Source of the DNA: Methylophaga sp. | GTDB taxonomy: Bacteria; Pseudomonadota; Gammaproteobacteria; Nitrosococcales; Methylophagaceae | NCBI GenBank assembly: GCA_002696735.1 | Contig: NZSL01000007.1 | Coordinates: 449,737-493,164 of the forward strand | Length of the DNA: 43,428 nt | Direction of reading: 5' to 3' | In this document: positions 18,983-28,164 of the stretch, piece after piece | Layout: each line of letters begins with the position of its first letter | Position numbering within the stretch: the stretch's first letter is position 1 | Notes under the pieces: generated by a model | What the model was told of the DNA's origin: nothing | Seen by the model: only the letters and a program-made list of their open reading frames with translations | Databases searched by the model: none | Made by a program: the position numbers and the translations under genes

Positions 18983-19621
18983 TTAGGAAAACAGCCACGG
19001 CGTTTGTTCACGACGACGGGCCTCGTAAGCTTTGATTTCATCAGTATGCTGCAGGGTCAGACCAATATCATCCAGACCTTCAATCAAACAATGCTTTTTA
19101 AAGCTGTCTATTTCGAAATGCAGGACTTCACCATCAGGCAACAAAATGCTCTGTTCTGGCAAATCAACGGTCAATTTATAACCTGGAGTAGCCTCGACCT
19201 GATGAAATAGTTTTTCGACCAGCTGTTCATCGAGTTGTATTGTGAGAATGCCATTTTTACTGCTGTTGCTAAAAAAGATATCAGCAAAACTGGGGGCAAT
19301 AATCACTCGAATACCATAGTCTTCGAGTGCCCAAACAGCATGCTCACGGCTCGATCCACAACCAAAGTTTTCACGCGCCAGTAATATCGTGCCACCCTGA
19401 TAACGTGGTTGATTCAATTCAAAATCCGGATTCAGCGGACGATCTTTACAATCCTGTCCCGGCTCGCCGTGATCCAAATAACGCCATTCATCAAACAGGT
19501 TGGGACCAAAACCACTGCGCTTGATCGATTTCAGAAACTGTTTAGGTATGATGGCATCCGTATCGACGTTTGGTCGATCCAATGGGATCACGATTCCTGT
19601 TTCCACGGAAATTTTTTGCAT
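18983..19621 (-). CDS. leuD: 3-isopropylmalate dehydratase small subunit
   Basis: The small (swivel-domain) subunit of isopropylmalate isomerase. It is 212 residues. The motifs [35 protein letters not shown] and [17 protein letters not shown] are the standard LeuD signatures. It needs the Fe-S large subunit LeuC, whose gene usually lies directly upstream; here the next gene upstream is pomB, 209 bases away. That AT-rich gap shows no clear hairpin terminator for pomB and no convincing promoter, although leuD should need one. Confidence 0.96.
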   Translation of the reverse strand: MQKISVETGIVIPLDRPNVDTDAIIPKQFLKSIKRSGFGPNLFDEWRYLDHGEPGQDCKDRPLNPDFELNQPRYQGGTILLARENFGCGSSREHAVWALEDYGIRVIIAPSFADIFFSNSSKNGILTIQLDEQLVEKLFHQVEATPGYKLTVDLPEQSILLPDGEVLHFEIDSFKKHCLIEGLDDIGLTLQHTDEIKAYEARRREQTPWLFS

Positions 19622-19830
19622 GTTTACCTCTAACTTTCTTATTGTCAGCGCCTTTATACAACCGACTGCATTATTTCTATACGGTCGTCTTTTTTCCAGT
19701 AAAAGGCTCTTTTTTTGTTTGTGTGCTTATGTTTCGATGCTATGAATCGTGTCATAACTGATATCAAAAACTTGCAAAATAATACCATTGTTTAGACAGA
19801 TATATTTTGATGGCAGCAATCTTTTGATGT

Positions 19831-20727
19831 TCAACGGACTTGTTGAATTTCACTTTCTATTGCATCGTGCTGCTGAATCAAATCATCAATGGACTTGGTG
19901 AGCTCGCTGTCCAGCGAACCTTTTAGAACAACAATTTCCACACGACGATTTATTGCCCGATTTTCAATAGAATCATTTGGGGCTAATGGGCGGGTATCAG
20001 CATAGCCTTCAAGCACAAAACGTTCAGGTGGAATCGTATTGTACTTAAGCAGTTCGTGAACTACTGAAGTCGCTCTTGAAGTTGATAACTCCCAGTTAGA
20101 ACGATAACGGGAAGTATTAATCGGAATGTTATCAGTATGTCCTGCCACAGCAATTAGTCCGTCAGTCTGCGTTAATACTTCATTAATTTTTTTCAGGATA
20201 GGAACAAAGTCCTGGTTCAAAGTAGCGTCGCCAGAGGGAAAGGAACCACGCTCACGAATTCGGATAACAATACGATTGAGCTGATTCTCTACAACGATCA
20301 AACCACGTTCGATTTCTGATTCCAGCGCTTCTTTAAATTCTTCGACTTCCTCGGCGACCTGCTTTGCCTGCGCTTCTGCGACAGCTTCGGCATCCATGGT
20401 GATTTTTAACACATCTTTCGTATCATCAGTTGTTTCCTGTCTGACAATATTCAGCGGTGTGGGTTTAGGTTCGCCCGGGCTGAATTCCTGTGCAATGATG
20501 CTGGTGCCTTTAGGAATGGCTTCATCTACTACCTCTCGCTGCACACCAAAGGCTTTCTCCAAAGACATAACCACCATTTTATATTTGATGGCATCGATTT
20601 CAGCGAACGACAATAACAAAACAAAGAAACACATTAATAACGACATTAAATCGGCAAATGTCGCCATATAGGCAGGCAACCCTTTCTTTTGCTGCTTTTT
20701 GAAACTTTGCGTTTCAGAATCACTCAT
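19831..20727 (-). CDS. pomB: sodium-type flagellar stator protein PomB
   Basis: Anchors the stator to peptidoglycan and carries the ion-binding aspartate. It is 298 residues. One membrane helix lies at about 22-44; D26 in MATFADLMSLLMCFFVLL is the expected ion-binding residue, with the PomB-type FVLLLSFAEID after it and the plug-linker segment IPKGTSIIAQEFSPG. The C-terminal OmpA-like domain (about 150-270) has VAGHTDNIP and LEGYADTRP. The sequence is closer in pattern to sodium-driven PomB than to proton-driven MotB; the ion is inferred. It is 23 bases downstream of pomA. Confidence 0.93.
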   Translation of the reverse strand: MSDSETQSFKKQQKKGLPAYMATFADLMSLLMCFFVLLLSFAEIDAIKYKMVVMSLEKAFGVQREVVDEAIPKGTSIIAQEFSPGEPKPTPLNIVRQETTDDTKDVLKITMDAEAVAEAQAKQVAEEVEEFKEALESEIERGLIVVENQLNRIVIRIRERGSFPSGDATLNQDFVPILKKINEVLTQTDGLIAVAGHTDNIPINTSRYRSNWELSTSRATSVVHELLKYNTIPPERFVLEGYADTRPLAPNDSIENRAINRRVEIVVLKGSLDSELTKSIDDLIQQHDAIESEIQQVR

Positions 20728-20750
20728 AGAATTCTGCCGTCGTCAGCTGA

Positions 20751-21524
20751 TTAAGCTTCGGCCGGGGCTGGCTCTTCAGCATCCCGTTTTGAAGCCGGAA
20801 GATAATTTTTCAGTAACTCTTCCAATACTTTCGGGTTCTGTCCTTCCTGAATTCCCATTACGCTCTCGATGATAATACTTTTATTCATCAGCTCTTCATT
20901 ACTGCGTAAAGCAAGCTTATCGGCTACAGGCAATGCAAACATATTGGCAATCATTGCACCATATAAGGTTGTCAGTAATGCAATCGCCATCGCTGGACCA
21001 ATTGATTTTGGATCGGACATATTCGAGAGCATCTGAACCAGACCAACCAGAGTACCGATCATTCCCATCGCCGGAGCGGCATCACCAATTTGCTGGAAAA
21101 TCTGTTGACCGATGCTATGTCGGTTGACCGTTTCATTCATTTCTGTGTTCAGGGCTTTTCTGACCACAGCCGGCTCATGACCATCAACCAGCATTCGGAT
21201 ACCCAATGCCAAGGCAGGATTTTTAACTTCCTGCCGTTCCAATGCCAACAAACCCTCTTTACGGGCGATACCGGCTAAGACAACCACACTGGCAATAATT
21301 TCAGAAGGATCTTCAGATTTATGCAAAAAGGCTTTGGTCGCCGTTTTCATTGAACCAATGAACTGTTTGAGGGTAAAGCGCATCATGACGACGGCAAAGG
21401 TGCCACCTACAACTATCATGAAAGAAGGCGTGTTAACAAAGGTGCTCGCCGCTGCCCCAAGAGCAATAGTGGCGATAATCAGACTCCAGGCTATTAAAAA
21501 ACCCAGTAAAGTAGCCAAATCCAC
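20751..21524 (-). CDS. pomA: sodium-type flagellar stator protein PomA
   Basis: The ion-channel subunit that, with PomB, turns ion flow into flagellar torque. It is 257 residues with four membrane helices, two near the N-terminus (about 5-45) and two around 145-205. The conserved GDAAPAMGMIGTLVGLVQML and the cytoplasmic loop MLVDGHEPAVVRKAL are PomA-like. Translation starts at GTG 21522-21524 with GGGAG eight bases before it. A TTATAC about 40 bases upstream could be a -10 element but lacks a good -35. No other flagellar gene is nearby. Confidence 0.93.
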   Translation of the reverse strand: MDLATLLGFLIAWSLIIATIALGAAASTFVNTPSFMIVVGGTFAVVMMRFTLKQFIGSMKTATKAFLHKSEDPSEIIASVVVLAGIARKEGLLALERQEVKNPALALGIRMLVDGHEPAVVRKALNTEMNETVNRHSIGQQIFQQIGDAAPAMGMIGTLVGLVQMLSNMSDPKSIGPAMAIALLTTLYGAMIANMFALPVADKLALRSNEELMNKSIIIESVMGIQEGQNPKVLEELLKNYLPASKRDAEEPAPAEA

Positions 21525-21612
21525 GTGCTTTTCTCCCTGCTCAATTGATACCTGAAGTCGTATAACAATTTTCGCGTTTAATTGTACCGGATGATACGCA
21601 AAATCAACAGTA

Positions 21613-23775
21613 TCAAGTATTGACAGCCTGCTGGTGTTTTTTCCGACGATAAATCAAAATAGCTGGCAACATTGCCATGATAAAAATAAATAACAGCAAA
21701 ATCAGCGGCCAGATGGTCGGTTGATTCCATTTCGACCGCAACTGGTCTCGTAATAGCGGATCAATCCGATGATACTTTAATGTATTGTTTGCCATCAGAT
21801 TAGGTTTGATATTTTTATTCCACGCGTGGAACAACGTTAACTGTTTGGGATGAAATCCCCATACCCACGGCACATCATGGCGAACAATATCCACCATTTT
21901 ATCGATAATTTCCTGACGCTCATCACCGTCAGGCATCACCCGCATCTGTTCAAATAACTTATCGAATTCAGGGTTTTGGTAATTGGCGCTGTTTTCACCG
22001 TTATGAATAGCTTTGGCATTGGGCCCGTATAAAAGAAACAGAAAATTTTCCGGATCCGGATAATCAGCACTCCAGCCGACTTTGAATATCTGTGTTTGTC
22101 CGCGACGCATCTTATCCTGAAAACGATTGTAATCAGTCGACCGAATCACTAATTGGATATTAAGTTTTTGAAACTGTTTGCGCATCCAGTCCAACTGGGC
22201 TTTGGCATCCGGTCCAACAGCAGATACATCAAAGTACAGAACTAACGGTTGCCCTGTTTCAGCATCTCGACCATTGGGATATCCGGCATCTGCCAGTAGT
22301 TCTCTGGCAAAAGAAATTGGCTTGGTGCGTACCGCGTCATCCCGCCATTCATAAACGTAAGGGTCCAATCCCTCCCGGCCGTCACGATAACCAAAAATTC
22401 CCGGAGGGATAGGTCCTTGGGCAGGAATTCCACGTCCGTTAAAGAAAATAGAAACGAATTCCTCCTGATCTATCGCAATAGCAATCGCCTGACGTAGTTT
22501 GCGTGCTCGTTCACTGTCTCCACCCACCACTGAATCCAGCATATTAAAACCAATATAATGGGTAGTTGTGCCAACAGCAGCCTGCAAATCAATGCCTTTT
22601 TCCATCATATCTTCGCTTAGCCCAAACGACCCACCTGAAGAAACCTGGATCGCCTGTTCAAAGCTGTCGGAAGTTAAGCCACTGATATCGTAGTACCCCT
22701 GAATGAATTTCCCCCAGTAAGACGTACTTTCTTTTTCAAGGGTGTAAATGATTTTATCGATAAAGGGCATTGGCAAACCCGCATCATCCAGCAGACCAGC
22801 TGCAGCATCACCTGGATTACCTTCACTGGGATAAATTTCACCATGATAATTAGGATTTTTAACCATCACCATGCGACGGTTAGGATCGTTTTCAATCATT
22901 TGATAGGCCCCTGTTCCAATCGGGTACCAGTCTAAGGTGATATTTTTATCTTTTAATACAGTCTGCTGGTAAAACACGTCAGCTTCCCAGGGGATGGGAG
23001 CAAAAAATGGCATGGCCAGCCAGTACTTCAACTGGGGATATTGAGCATATACGGTAATTTGGAATTGATAATCATCAATTGCTTCCACGCCAGCGATATC
23101 TAATTCACGTAAATCAATCGGCTTACCTTGTTGCTGAAGTTTATTGAGAGTGGCGGCAAAATCACCCAAACCGACAATGTGCTCACTCATTAAACCTAAA
23201 ATGGGTGAATGCACTTCCGGATGTGCCAGCCGTTTAATTTGATATACATAATCAGCGGCTTTTAATTCCCGGGTGGCTTGCTCGGGGAAATCCACAATAG
23301 TGTTCAGGTGACTAGAACTCTGTTGATCCAGATCGTGATAGAGCCATTGTCCAGACGCATCCTGAGCAAATGCGGGATGTGGTTGATAGGCGATTCCGGG
23401 TCTCAGGGTAATCGTGTAACGTGAAAAAGCGATATTTTCTGCTGTCTGTTGTGCCCCCGTTAATACTTGTTGATTCTTATCTAAAAACACCACTTCCGGC
23501 ATTTTCGCTGCGGTCAATGGTTCCATTTGATATGGACGTTTGAGGTAATGATATTGAAAGGGCGGCTCATAAATCTGCGCCGTAATGAGACTTTCATTTG
23601 CTGAATAAGAACGGGCGGGATCCAGATGTTTTGGCCGCAGCATAAAGGAGCTGTAACTGACCGTTTTTTCACTCTCAGCTGCAGGGTATGGAGAGTTGAT
23701 AGCCGATATATCACAACCTGTCAGCGATGCAATAACTATCCAGAAGAGCACAACAGAAAATCGGGGCATAATCAT
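21613..23775 (-). CDS. family-5 ABC-type solute-binding lipoprotein with C-terminal membrane helix
   Basis: Belongs to the peptide/nickel-type family 5 extracellular solute-binding proteins (SBP_bac_5). From ATG 23775 it is 720 residues, long for the family. The start is MIMPRFSVVLFW and a lipobox ends in SLTGC, so C21 is probably lipidated; ATG 23769 is equally possible. The open frame reaches TTG 23847, but that would bury the signal peptide. Binding-domain segments include RKLRQAIAIAIDQEEFVSIFF, YPNGRDAETGQPL and VGWSADYPDPENFL. The C-terminus has a helix of about 20 hydrophobic residues (WPLILLLFIFIMAMLPAILI) followed by RRKK, unusual for a binding protein. No permease or ATPase gene is adjacent; pomA follows 88 bases downstream. 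The substrate is unknown. Confidence 0.82.
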   Translation of the reverse strand: MIMPRFSVVLFWIVIASLTGCDISAINSPYPAAESEKTVSYSSFMLRPKHLDPARSYSANESLITAQIYEPPFQYHYLKRPYQMEPLTAAKMPEVVFLDKNQQVLTGAQQTAENIAFSRYTITLRPGIAYQPHPAFAQDASGQWLYHDLDQQSSSHLNTIVDFPEQATRELKAADYVYQIKRLAHPEVHSPILGLMSEHIVGLGDFAATLNKLQQQGKPIDLRELDIAGVEAIDDYQFQITVYAQYPQLKYWLAMPFFAPIPWEADVFYQQTVLKDKNITLDWYPIGTGAYQMIENDPNRRMVMVKNPNYHGEIYPSEGNPGDAAAGLLDDAGLPMPFIDKIIYTLEKESTSYWGKFIQGYYDISGLTSDSFEQAIQVSSGGSFGLSEDMMEKGIDLQAAVGTTTHYIGFNMLDSVVGGDSERARKLRQAIAIAIDQEEFVSIFFNGRGIPAQGPIPPGIFGYRDGREGLDPYVYEWRDDAVRTKPISFARELLADAGYPNGRDAETGQPLVLYFDVSAVGPDAKAQLDWMRKQFQKLNIQLVIRSTDYNRFQDKMRRGQTQIFKVGWSADYPDPENFLFLLYGPNAKAIHNGENSANYQNPEFDKLFEQMRVMPDGDERQEIIDKMVDIVRHDVPWVWGFHPKQLTLFHAWNKNIKPNLMANNTLKYHRIDPLLRDQLRSKWNQPTIWPLILLLFIFIMAMLPAILIYRRKKHQQAVNT

Positions 23776-23837
23776 CCAACGTTGAAACCATGCAAATAGG
23801 GAGTATAACGGGAATGTAAGCTGCTCGCCTCTTCCAG

Positions 23838-23856
23838 TACCTGCCAAAATCAGGTA
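23838..23856. promoter_or_regulatory. inverted repeat upstream of fabI
   Basis: tacctg (23838-23843) and caggta (23851-23856) are exact inverted repeats with a 7-base spacer, 33 bases before the fabI ATG. It could be an operator. It does not match the FadR or FabR sites I can recall, so it is only a candidate. Confidence 0.3.
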
Positions 23857-23889
23857 AGTTTATCGGTTTTAAAATTTCTGGAGTACTTC

Positions 23890-24678
23890 ATGGGTTTTCT
23901 ACAAGGCAAACGGGTATTGATTGTTGGCGTTGCCAGCTCGCGTTCTATCGCCGCCGGTATTGCGCATGCCATGGCACGTGAAGGTGCTGAATTAGCTTTT
24001 ACTTACCAAAATGACAAACTCAAATCCCGCGTCGAAAAAATCGCTGAAGAATGTGGCTCCAATCCAGCATTAATTTTTCCGTGCGATGTTAGCAGTGATG
24101 AGCAAATCAAAGCTGTTTTCGATGATCTGGCCAAACAATGGGATGGCCTGGACAGTATTGTTCATTCGGTCGCATTTGCTCCGCGTGAACAACTGCAAGG
24201 CAGCTTTGTTGACAGTGTGACACGTGAAGGTTTTGCCGCTGCACATGATATCAGTGCCTACAGCTTTGCTGCATTGGCGAAAGCCGGTAAAGAATTAATG
24301 GCTGGCCGTAACGGTTCATTATTGACATTGAGCTATCTGGGTGCCGAACGGGCTATCGATAATTACAATGTTATGGGTGTCGCAAAAGCCGCTCTGGAAG
24401 CCACAGTAAGATATATGGCCTATTCATTAGGTCCGGAAGGCATTCGGGTAAATGCTGTTTCTGCTGGTCCTATAAAAACACTTGCTGCTGCCGGTATTGG
24501 CGATTTTGGCAAGATGCTGGCCTATGGCGAACGTAATGCACCATTGCGTCGTAATGTCACGATTGATGAAGTGGGCAATGTAGGTGCTTTCCTGTGCTCC
24601 GATCTGGCATCCGGGGTAACCGGCGAAATTACCTATGTTGACGGTGGTTACAATATTGTCGGTATTGGCGATAAGTAA
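23890..24678 (+). CDS. fabI: enoyl-[acyl-carrier-protein] reductase (NADH), FabI
   Basis: Reduces trans-2-enoyl-ACP, the last step of each fatty acid elongation cycle. It is 262 residues, the same as E. coli FabI. The short-chain dehydrogenase core has the variant nucleotide loop [13 protein letters not shown] (13-25). The catalytic set Y149, Y159 and K166 lies in [20 protein letters not shown], nearly identical to E. coli. GGAGTA five bases before the ATG is the ribosome site. It is transcribed alone, divergent from the solute-binding protein gene, and closed by a strong terminator. Confidence 0.97.
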   Translation: MGFLQGKRVLIVGVASSRSIAAGIAHAMAREGAELAFTYQNDKLKSRVEKIAEECGSNPALIFPCDVSSDEQIKAVFDDLAKQWDGLDSIVHSVAFAPREQLQGSFVDSVTREGFAAAHDISAYSFAALAKAGKELMAGRNGSLLTLSYLGAERAIDNYNVMGVAKAALEATVRYMAYSLGPEGIRVNAVSAGPIKTLAAAGIGDFGKMLAYGERNAPLRRNVTIDEVGNVGAFLCSDLASGVTGEITYVDGGYNIVGIGDK

Positions 24679-24705
24679 TTTTTAACCGATGTTCATCCAG
24701 TTAAC

Positions 24706-24736
24706 AAAAACAGGGCTTTCAGCCCTGTTTTTGTTT
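24706..24736 (+). terminator. Rho-independent terminator after fabI
   Basis: A perfect 12-bp stem (24706-24717 with 24721-24732) with loop ttc, followed by gtttt. The A run on the left strand would also let it work in reverse. Confidence 0.88.
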
Positions 24737-24766
24737 TAGCACTTATAAATTTGAGGATAGCAGCCC

Positions 24767-25984
24767 ATGCCACACTCACATGCCGTCATATTATTAATTT
24801 TGATTATTCTGAGTGCCATCAGTGGTGTCTTGTTTGGTTGGTTTTTCGGTGACCTGTCATTACAAATCGGTTGGCTGGGTGATTTATTTCTCAATGCACT
24901 AAAAATGATCATTATCCCGTTGATTGTTGCCTCGGTTATCAGCGGTATTGGCGCCCTTGGTGATGTTCGAAAACTGGGCCGTTTAGGTGGTTCCACCCTT
25001 CTGTACTATGGTTTTACTACGGCTGTTGCAGTGTTTATTGGCTTGGTAGTGGTTAATATCATCCAGCCCGGTGCAGGAATCGAGCTCGGAGATGCTACTG
25101 TTCCCGAGCGAATTCTGGAAAAACAGGGAACAGGAGCATCAGACATTATTATGTCACTGATCTCGCCAAATCTATTTGCCTCTGCGACTGAAATGCAGTT
25201 ATTGCCCATTATTGTTTTTGCCATATTGTTTGCGATGGCGCTGACGACGATTGGTGAACGTTCCAAACCTGTATTTTCCGTTTTTGATGGTATTAATGAA
25301 GCCATGATGAAGTTGGTGATATGGATTATGTATTTCGCCCCAATCGGCATTTTCGCTTTAATAGCTGCACGCATTGGTCTGGCGGGTGGTGGTGAAGAAT
25401 TATTCAAAGAGATAGAGGCTGTCGGCTGGCATGTGGTCACCGTTTTAACCGGGTTATTCATCCATTTTTGTTTTCTATTTTTACTACTACAACTGGTTGC
25501 TGGCAAAGGCTTAGCGTATTTATTTGGTATGAGTCGAGCTTTGTTTACCGGTTTTGGCACCGCAAGTTCAACAGCCACATTGCCATTAACCATGGAAAAT
25601 GCCCGCGAAAATAATGTTAGTGATAAAGCCATCAAATTTGTTTTGCCACTGGGCAGCACGGTCAATATGGATGGTACGGCCCTTTATGAAGCTGCCGCGG
25701 TGTTATTTATAGCCCAGGCCTACGGCATTGATTTGACGATGACTCAACAGATTATTGTGTTTATTACTGCAACGCTTGCGGCCATTGGTGCTGCAGGAAT
25801 CCCTGAAGCAGGACTGGTCACCATGGTAATCGTACTTAGTGCGGTAGGTTTGCCCCTGGATGGTATTGCACTGTTACTGGCAGTGGACTGGTTTCTGGAT
25901 CGATTCCGTACCGTAGTCAATATTTGGGGTGACAGCGTCGGCGCTAAAGTCATTGATACATTAGTTATAAAAAAGGCGCTATAA
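24767..25984 (+). CDS. dicarboxylate/amino acid:cation symporter (DAACS/GltP family)
   Basis: An inner-membrane transporter of 405 residues that takes up dicarboxylates or acidic amino acids with Na+ or H+. About eight membrane helices plus two re-entrant loops are expected. The family signatures GFGTASSTATLPLTMENA (serine-rich hairpin) and STVNMDGTALYEAAAVLFIAQ (transport helix) are present, as is the late AGIPEAGLVTMVIV hairpin. GAGGAT lies 11 bases before ATG 24767. Substrate and coupling ion cannot be fixed from sequence. It is a single-gene unit between two terminators; the second overlaps its stop codon. Confidence 0.93.
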   Translation: MPHSHAVILLILIILSAISGVLFGWFFGDLSLQIGWLGDLFLNALKMIIIPLIVASVISGIGALGDVRKLGRLGGSTLLYYGFTTAVAVFIGLVVVNIIQPGAGIELGDATVPERILEKQGTGASDIIMSLISPNLFASATEMQLLPIIVFAILFAMALTTIGERSKPVFSVFDGINEAMMKLVIWIMYFAPIGIFALIAARIGLAGGGEELFKEIEAVGWHVVTVLTGLFIHFCFLFLLLQLVAGKGLAYLFGMSRALFTGFGTASSTATLPLTMENARENNVSDKAIKFVLPLGSTVNMDGTALYEAAAVLFIAQAYGIDLTMTQQIIVFITATLAAIGAAGIPEAGLVTMVIVLSAVGLPLDGIALLLAVDWFLDRFRTVVNIWGDSVGAKVIDTLVIKKAL

Positions 25985-25995
25985 AGCGCCTTTTT
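25970..25995. terminator. bidirectional terminator between the symporter gene and ppiD
   Basis: A perfect 11-bp stem (25970-25980 with 25985-25995) and 4-base loop ataa, with A5 on the left and T5 on the right. The symporter stop codon (25982-25984) sits in the loop. It can end both convergent transcripts. Confidence 0.88.
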
Positions 25996-26019
25996 CAATC
26001 TGCAATTATGATTAGCGAA

Positions 26020-27912
26020 CTACTCTTCTTCGCTAGATGTTACCCGTGACTCATAAATTTCGATGTCGGCTTCACTACGTAATGTATTGAGGAATGCTGC
26101 CATTTCTACACGGCCGTTCAGTCTGGTCAGGTTAGAGACCAGTCCATCGCGCATTTCAGGCTCTACATCTTCAACTGAGCCCTGTTTCACATCACTTACC
26201 GCTATGACAACATAATTGCCGTTATCGGCAGTGAAACCGGCATATTGGGTTGATTCAGCGTTAGGTAATCTAAATGCCTGATCCAGAATTTGTGCGCTAA
26301 TATCCTGACTATCACGCCCATAATAAGTGGCTGGCTGCCAGGTATCAGGAAAGACTTGTGTAGCGGATGCACCAGATTTCAACTCCTGCAGTCTGGATTC
26401 GCCCTGAATATAGGCTAAATCGCTTGCACGCTGATAACGAAGCTGTTCGGTAATTGCTGGTGCAACTGAGTCAAATGGCAACAGCGTCGCATCAACATGA
26501 CTGTTCTTGCGAACTACAACCAACCGAGTATCAGATAACTCTAAGACCTGGCTGTTCAGTTCCTGATTCAATACATCATCAGAAAATGCCGCTTTCACAA
26601 CCTCCTGGTTTTCCGCTATACCACTGCCACCGCTACGGGTAAATTTCTCAGAGGTTTTAATATCTAAGCCCAATGTTTCAGCGGCAATATCAAGTGTTTC
26701 GGGATTCTCATAGGTCAGATTCGCCAATTCTTCAGCTTTATCGTAAAACTGTCGTTCAGCTTGCTGACGTTTATATTGCTGCTCAACTTTCTCTTTTACA
26801 TCTGCAAACTCTACATTGCTGGATTGATCTATATCCGTTAATTGAATGATGTGATAACCAAACTCCGTTTTAACAGGTTCAGAGATATCACCAACATTCT
26901 CTAAAGCAAACACTGCTTCTTCAAAAGCTGGCTCCATCACATCACGCTGAATAGCCCCTAAATCACCACCTGAAGCTGCCGAACCAACATCGATCGAATA
27001 GGTTTCTGCCAACTCTTCAAAGGTTTGACCTTCTTCAAGTTTGGTTTGAATTTCAGCGAGGATCTGCTCTGATTCTTCATTATCTTCGATTAAGATGTGA
27101 CTGGCGCGGCGCTGTTCTGGCCCCACAAACTGTGCTTTGTTATCAACATAATATTGCTGCAACTGTTCTTCACTCACTTCAACCTGTGTTGAAATGTCAT
27201 CAAGTGACAGTTCCAGATAATCAAGAGAGATTTGTTCCGGTGAAGTAAAGCTTGATTGGTTGGCATCAAAGAAACCACGTACATCTGCTTCATCAACTTC
27301 GGTGTCATCAAGAAAATCTTCCAGCTTGACTACGCCAAAGGCAATTTCGCGCTGTTGATTTTCCAGTTTTAACAATCTTTCTACCTCAACCTCGGAGACC
27401 AGGGTACTGCCCTCTACACTCTGGATAAGCTGTTGGCCCAAAAGATCATCACGTAAGCTGGCTTCATATGAGGTGGGAGTGAAGCCCGCTCTGGCGAGAA
27501 CCATTTGATATTGCTCGCTATCAAAGGTGCCATCACGTTGAAATGCAGGGGTTTGCTGAATGAACTGGGCAATTTGACGGTCACTTATCCGAAGACCAAG
27601 TTCATCAGCAGCAGAGCGGATAAGTTGTTGGTCAATCAAATCATCGAGGACGACATAACGAATTTCAGCGTTATCAAACATCTCGGGATTGAACTCTTCG
27701 CCCATCATTTGCCGCATTTGATCACGATAACGCTGAACAGCTTCTAGTAAGGCTGTTTGGGTGATTTCTTCACCATTAACTTCTGCAACGATGGTATCGG
27801 TTGGTCCGGAGACATAAGAATTCACCCCCCAAAGTGCAAACGGAATGCTGATTAAGCCAACAATAAACCAAGCAATCCAACCTTGGGCGCGATCACGTAT
27901 GAAATGCAACAT
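26020..27912 (-). CDS. ppiD: PpiD-type periplasmic chaperone, SurA N-terminal and parvulin domains
   Basis: A membrane-anchored folding helper at the periplasmic exit of the Sec translocon. It is 630 residues against 623 in E. coli. One membrane helix lies at about 13-32 (WIAWFIVGLISIPFALWGV), a SurA-type N-terminal domain at about 38-200, and one parvulin domain at about 268-358 (RRASHILIEDNEESEQ to FGYHIIQLTDI). The parvulin domain of PpiD in E. coli lacks isomerase activity; the same may hold here. Order hupB-tRNA-tRNA-ppiD is conserved in spirit, but a terminator just upstream implies its own promoter, which I could not identify. Confidence 0.93.
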   Translation of the reverse strand: MLHFIRDRAQGWIAWFIVGLISIPFALWGVNSYVSGPTDTIVAEVNGEEITQTALLEAVQRYRDQMRQMMGEEFNPEMFDNAEIRYVVLDDLIDQQLIRSAADELGLRISDRQIAQFIQQTPAFQRDGTFDSEQYQMVLARAGFTPTSYEASLRDDLLGQQLIQSVEGSTLVSEVEVERLLKLENQQREIAFGVVKLEDFLDDTEVDEADVRGFFDANQSSFTSPEQISLDYLELSLDDISTQVEVSEEQLQQYYVDNKAQFVGPEQRRASHILIEDNEESEQILAEIQTKLEEGQTFEELAETYSIDVGSAASGGDLGAIQRDVMEPAFEEAVFALENVGDISEPVKTEFGYHIIQLTDIDQSSNVEFADVKEKVEQQYKRQQAERQFYDKAEELANLTYENPETLDIAAETLGLDIKTSEKFTRSGGSGIAENQEVVKAAFSDDVLNQELNSQVLELSDTRLVVVRKNSHVDATLLPFDSVAPAITEQLRYQRASDLAYIQGESRLQELKSGASATQVFPDTWQPATYYGRDSQDISAQILDQAFRLPNAESTQYAGFTADNGNYVVIAVSDVKQGSVEDVEPEMRDGLVSNLTRLNGRVEMAAFLNTLRSEADIEIYESRVTSSEEE

Positions 27913-27951
27913 AGGAGTGAACCTTCTTCACGAGTGTGGGTTAATTTAAGC

Positions 27952-27977
27952 AAAAAAAAAGGCGCATAGAATGCGCC
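27952..27977 (-). terminator. Rho-independent terminator after hupB and the tRNA pair
   Basis: On the minus strand a perfect 7-bp stem (27971-27977 with 27961-27967, loop of 3) is followed by nine T residues (plus-strand A 27952-27960). It lies 12 bases after tRNA-Asp. Confidence 0.88.
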
Positions 27978-27989
27978 CTTCTTTTGTAT

Positions 27990-28066
27990 TGGCGGAGCGG
28001 ACGGGACTCGAACCCGCGACCTCCGGCGTGACAGGCCAGCATTCTAACCAGCTGAACTACCGCTCC
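27990..28066 (-). tRNA. tRNA-Asp (anticodon GTC)
   Basis: 77 bases with the 3' CCA encoded. The acceptor arm GGAGCGG pairs with CCGCTCC, discriminator G. The anticodon loop reads CTGTCAC, giving GTC. Very close to E. coli tRNA-Asp. Nine bases separate it from tRNA-Val. Confidence 0.98.
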
Positions 28067-28075
28067 TGATATTCC

Positions 28076-28151
28076 TGGTGGGTGCTGAGGGGTTCGAACC
28101 CCCGACCCTCGCCTTGTAAGGGCGATGCTCTCCCAGCTGAGCTAAGCACCC
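28076..28151 (-). tRNA. tRNA-Val (anticodon TAC)
   Basis: 76 bases with the 3' CCA encoded. The acceptor arm GGGTGCT pairs with AGCACCC, discriminator A. The anticodon loop reads CTTACAA, giving TAC. Its 5' end is only 13 bases after the hupB stop codon, with no room for a promoter. Confidence 0.98.
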
Positions 28152-28164
28152 CAGAAAAAAGAAA

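Noticed and set aside
19622..19830. Leader peptide or attenuator upstream of leuD
   Set aside because: No short ORF with runs of leucine codons and no terminator/antiterminator pair was found in the AT-rich gap.
23776..23847. TTG-started extension of the solute-binding protein
   Set aside because: It would bury the lipoprotein signal behind about 24 extra residues; ATG 23775 or 23769 gives a normal lipobox.
25006..25665. 219-residue open frame antisense to the symporter gene
   Set aside because: Long only because of the symporter's codon pattern; the plus-strand protein carries the family motifs.
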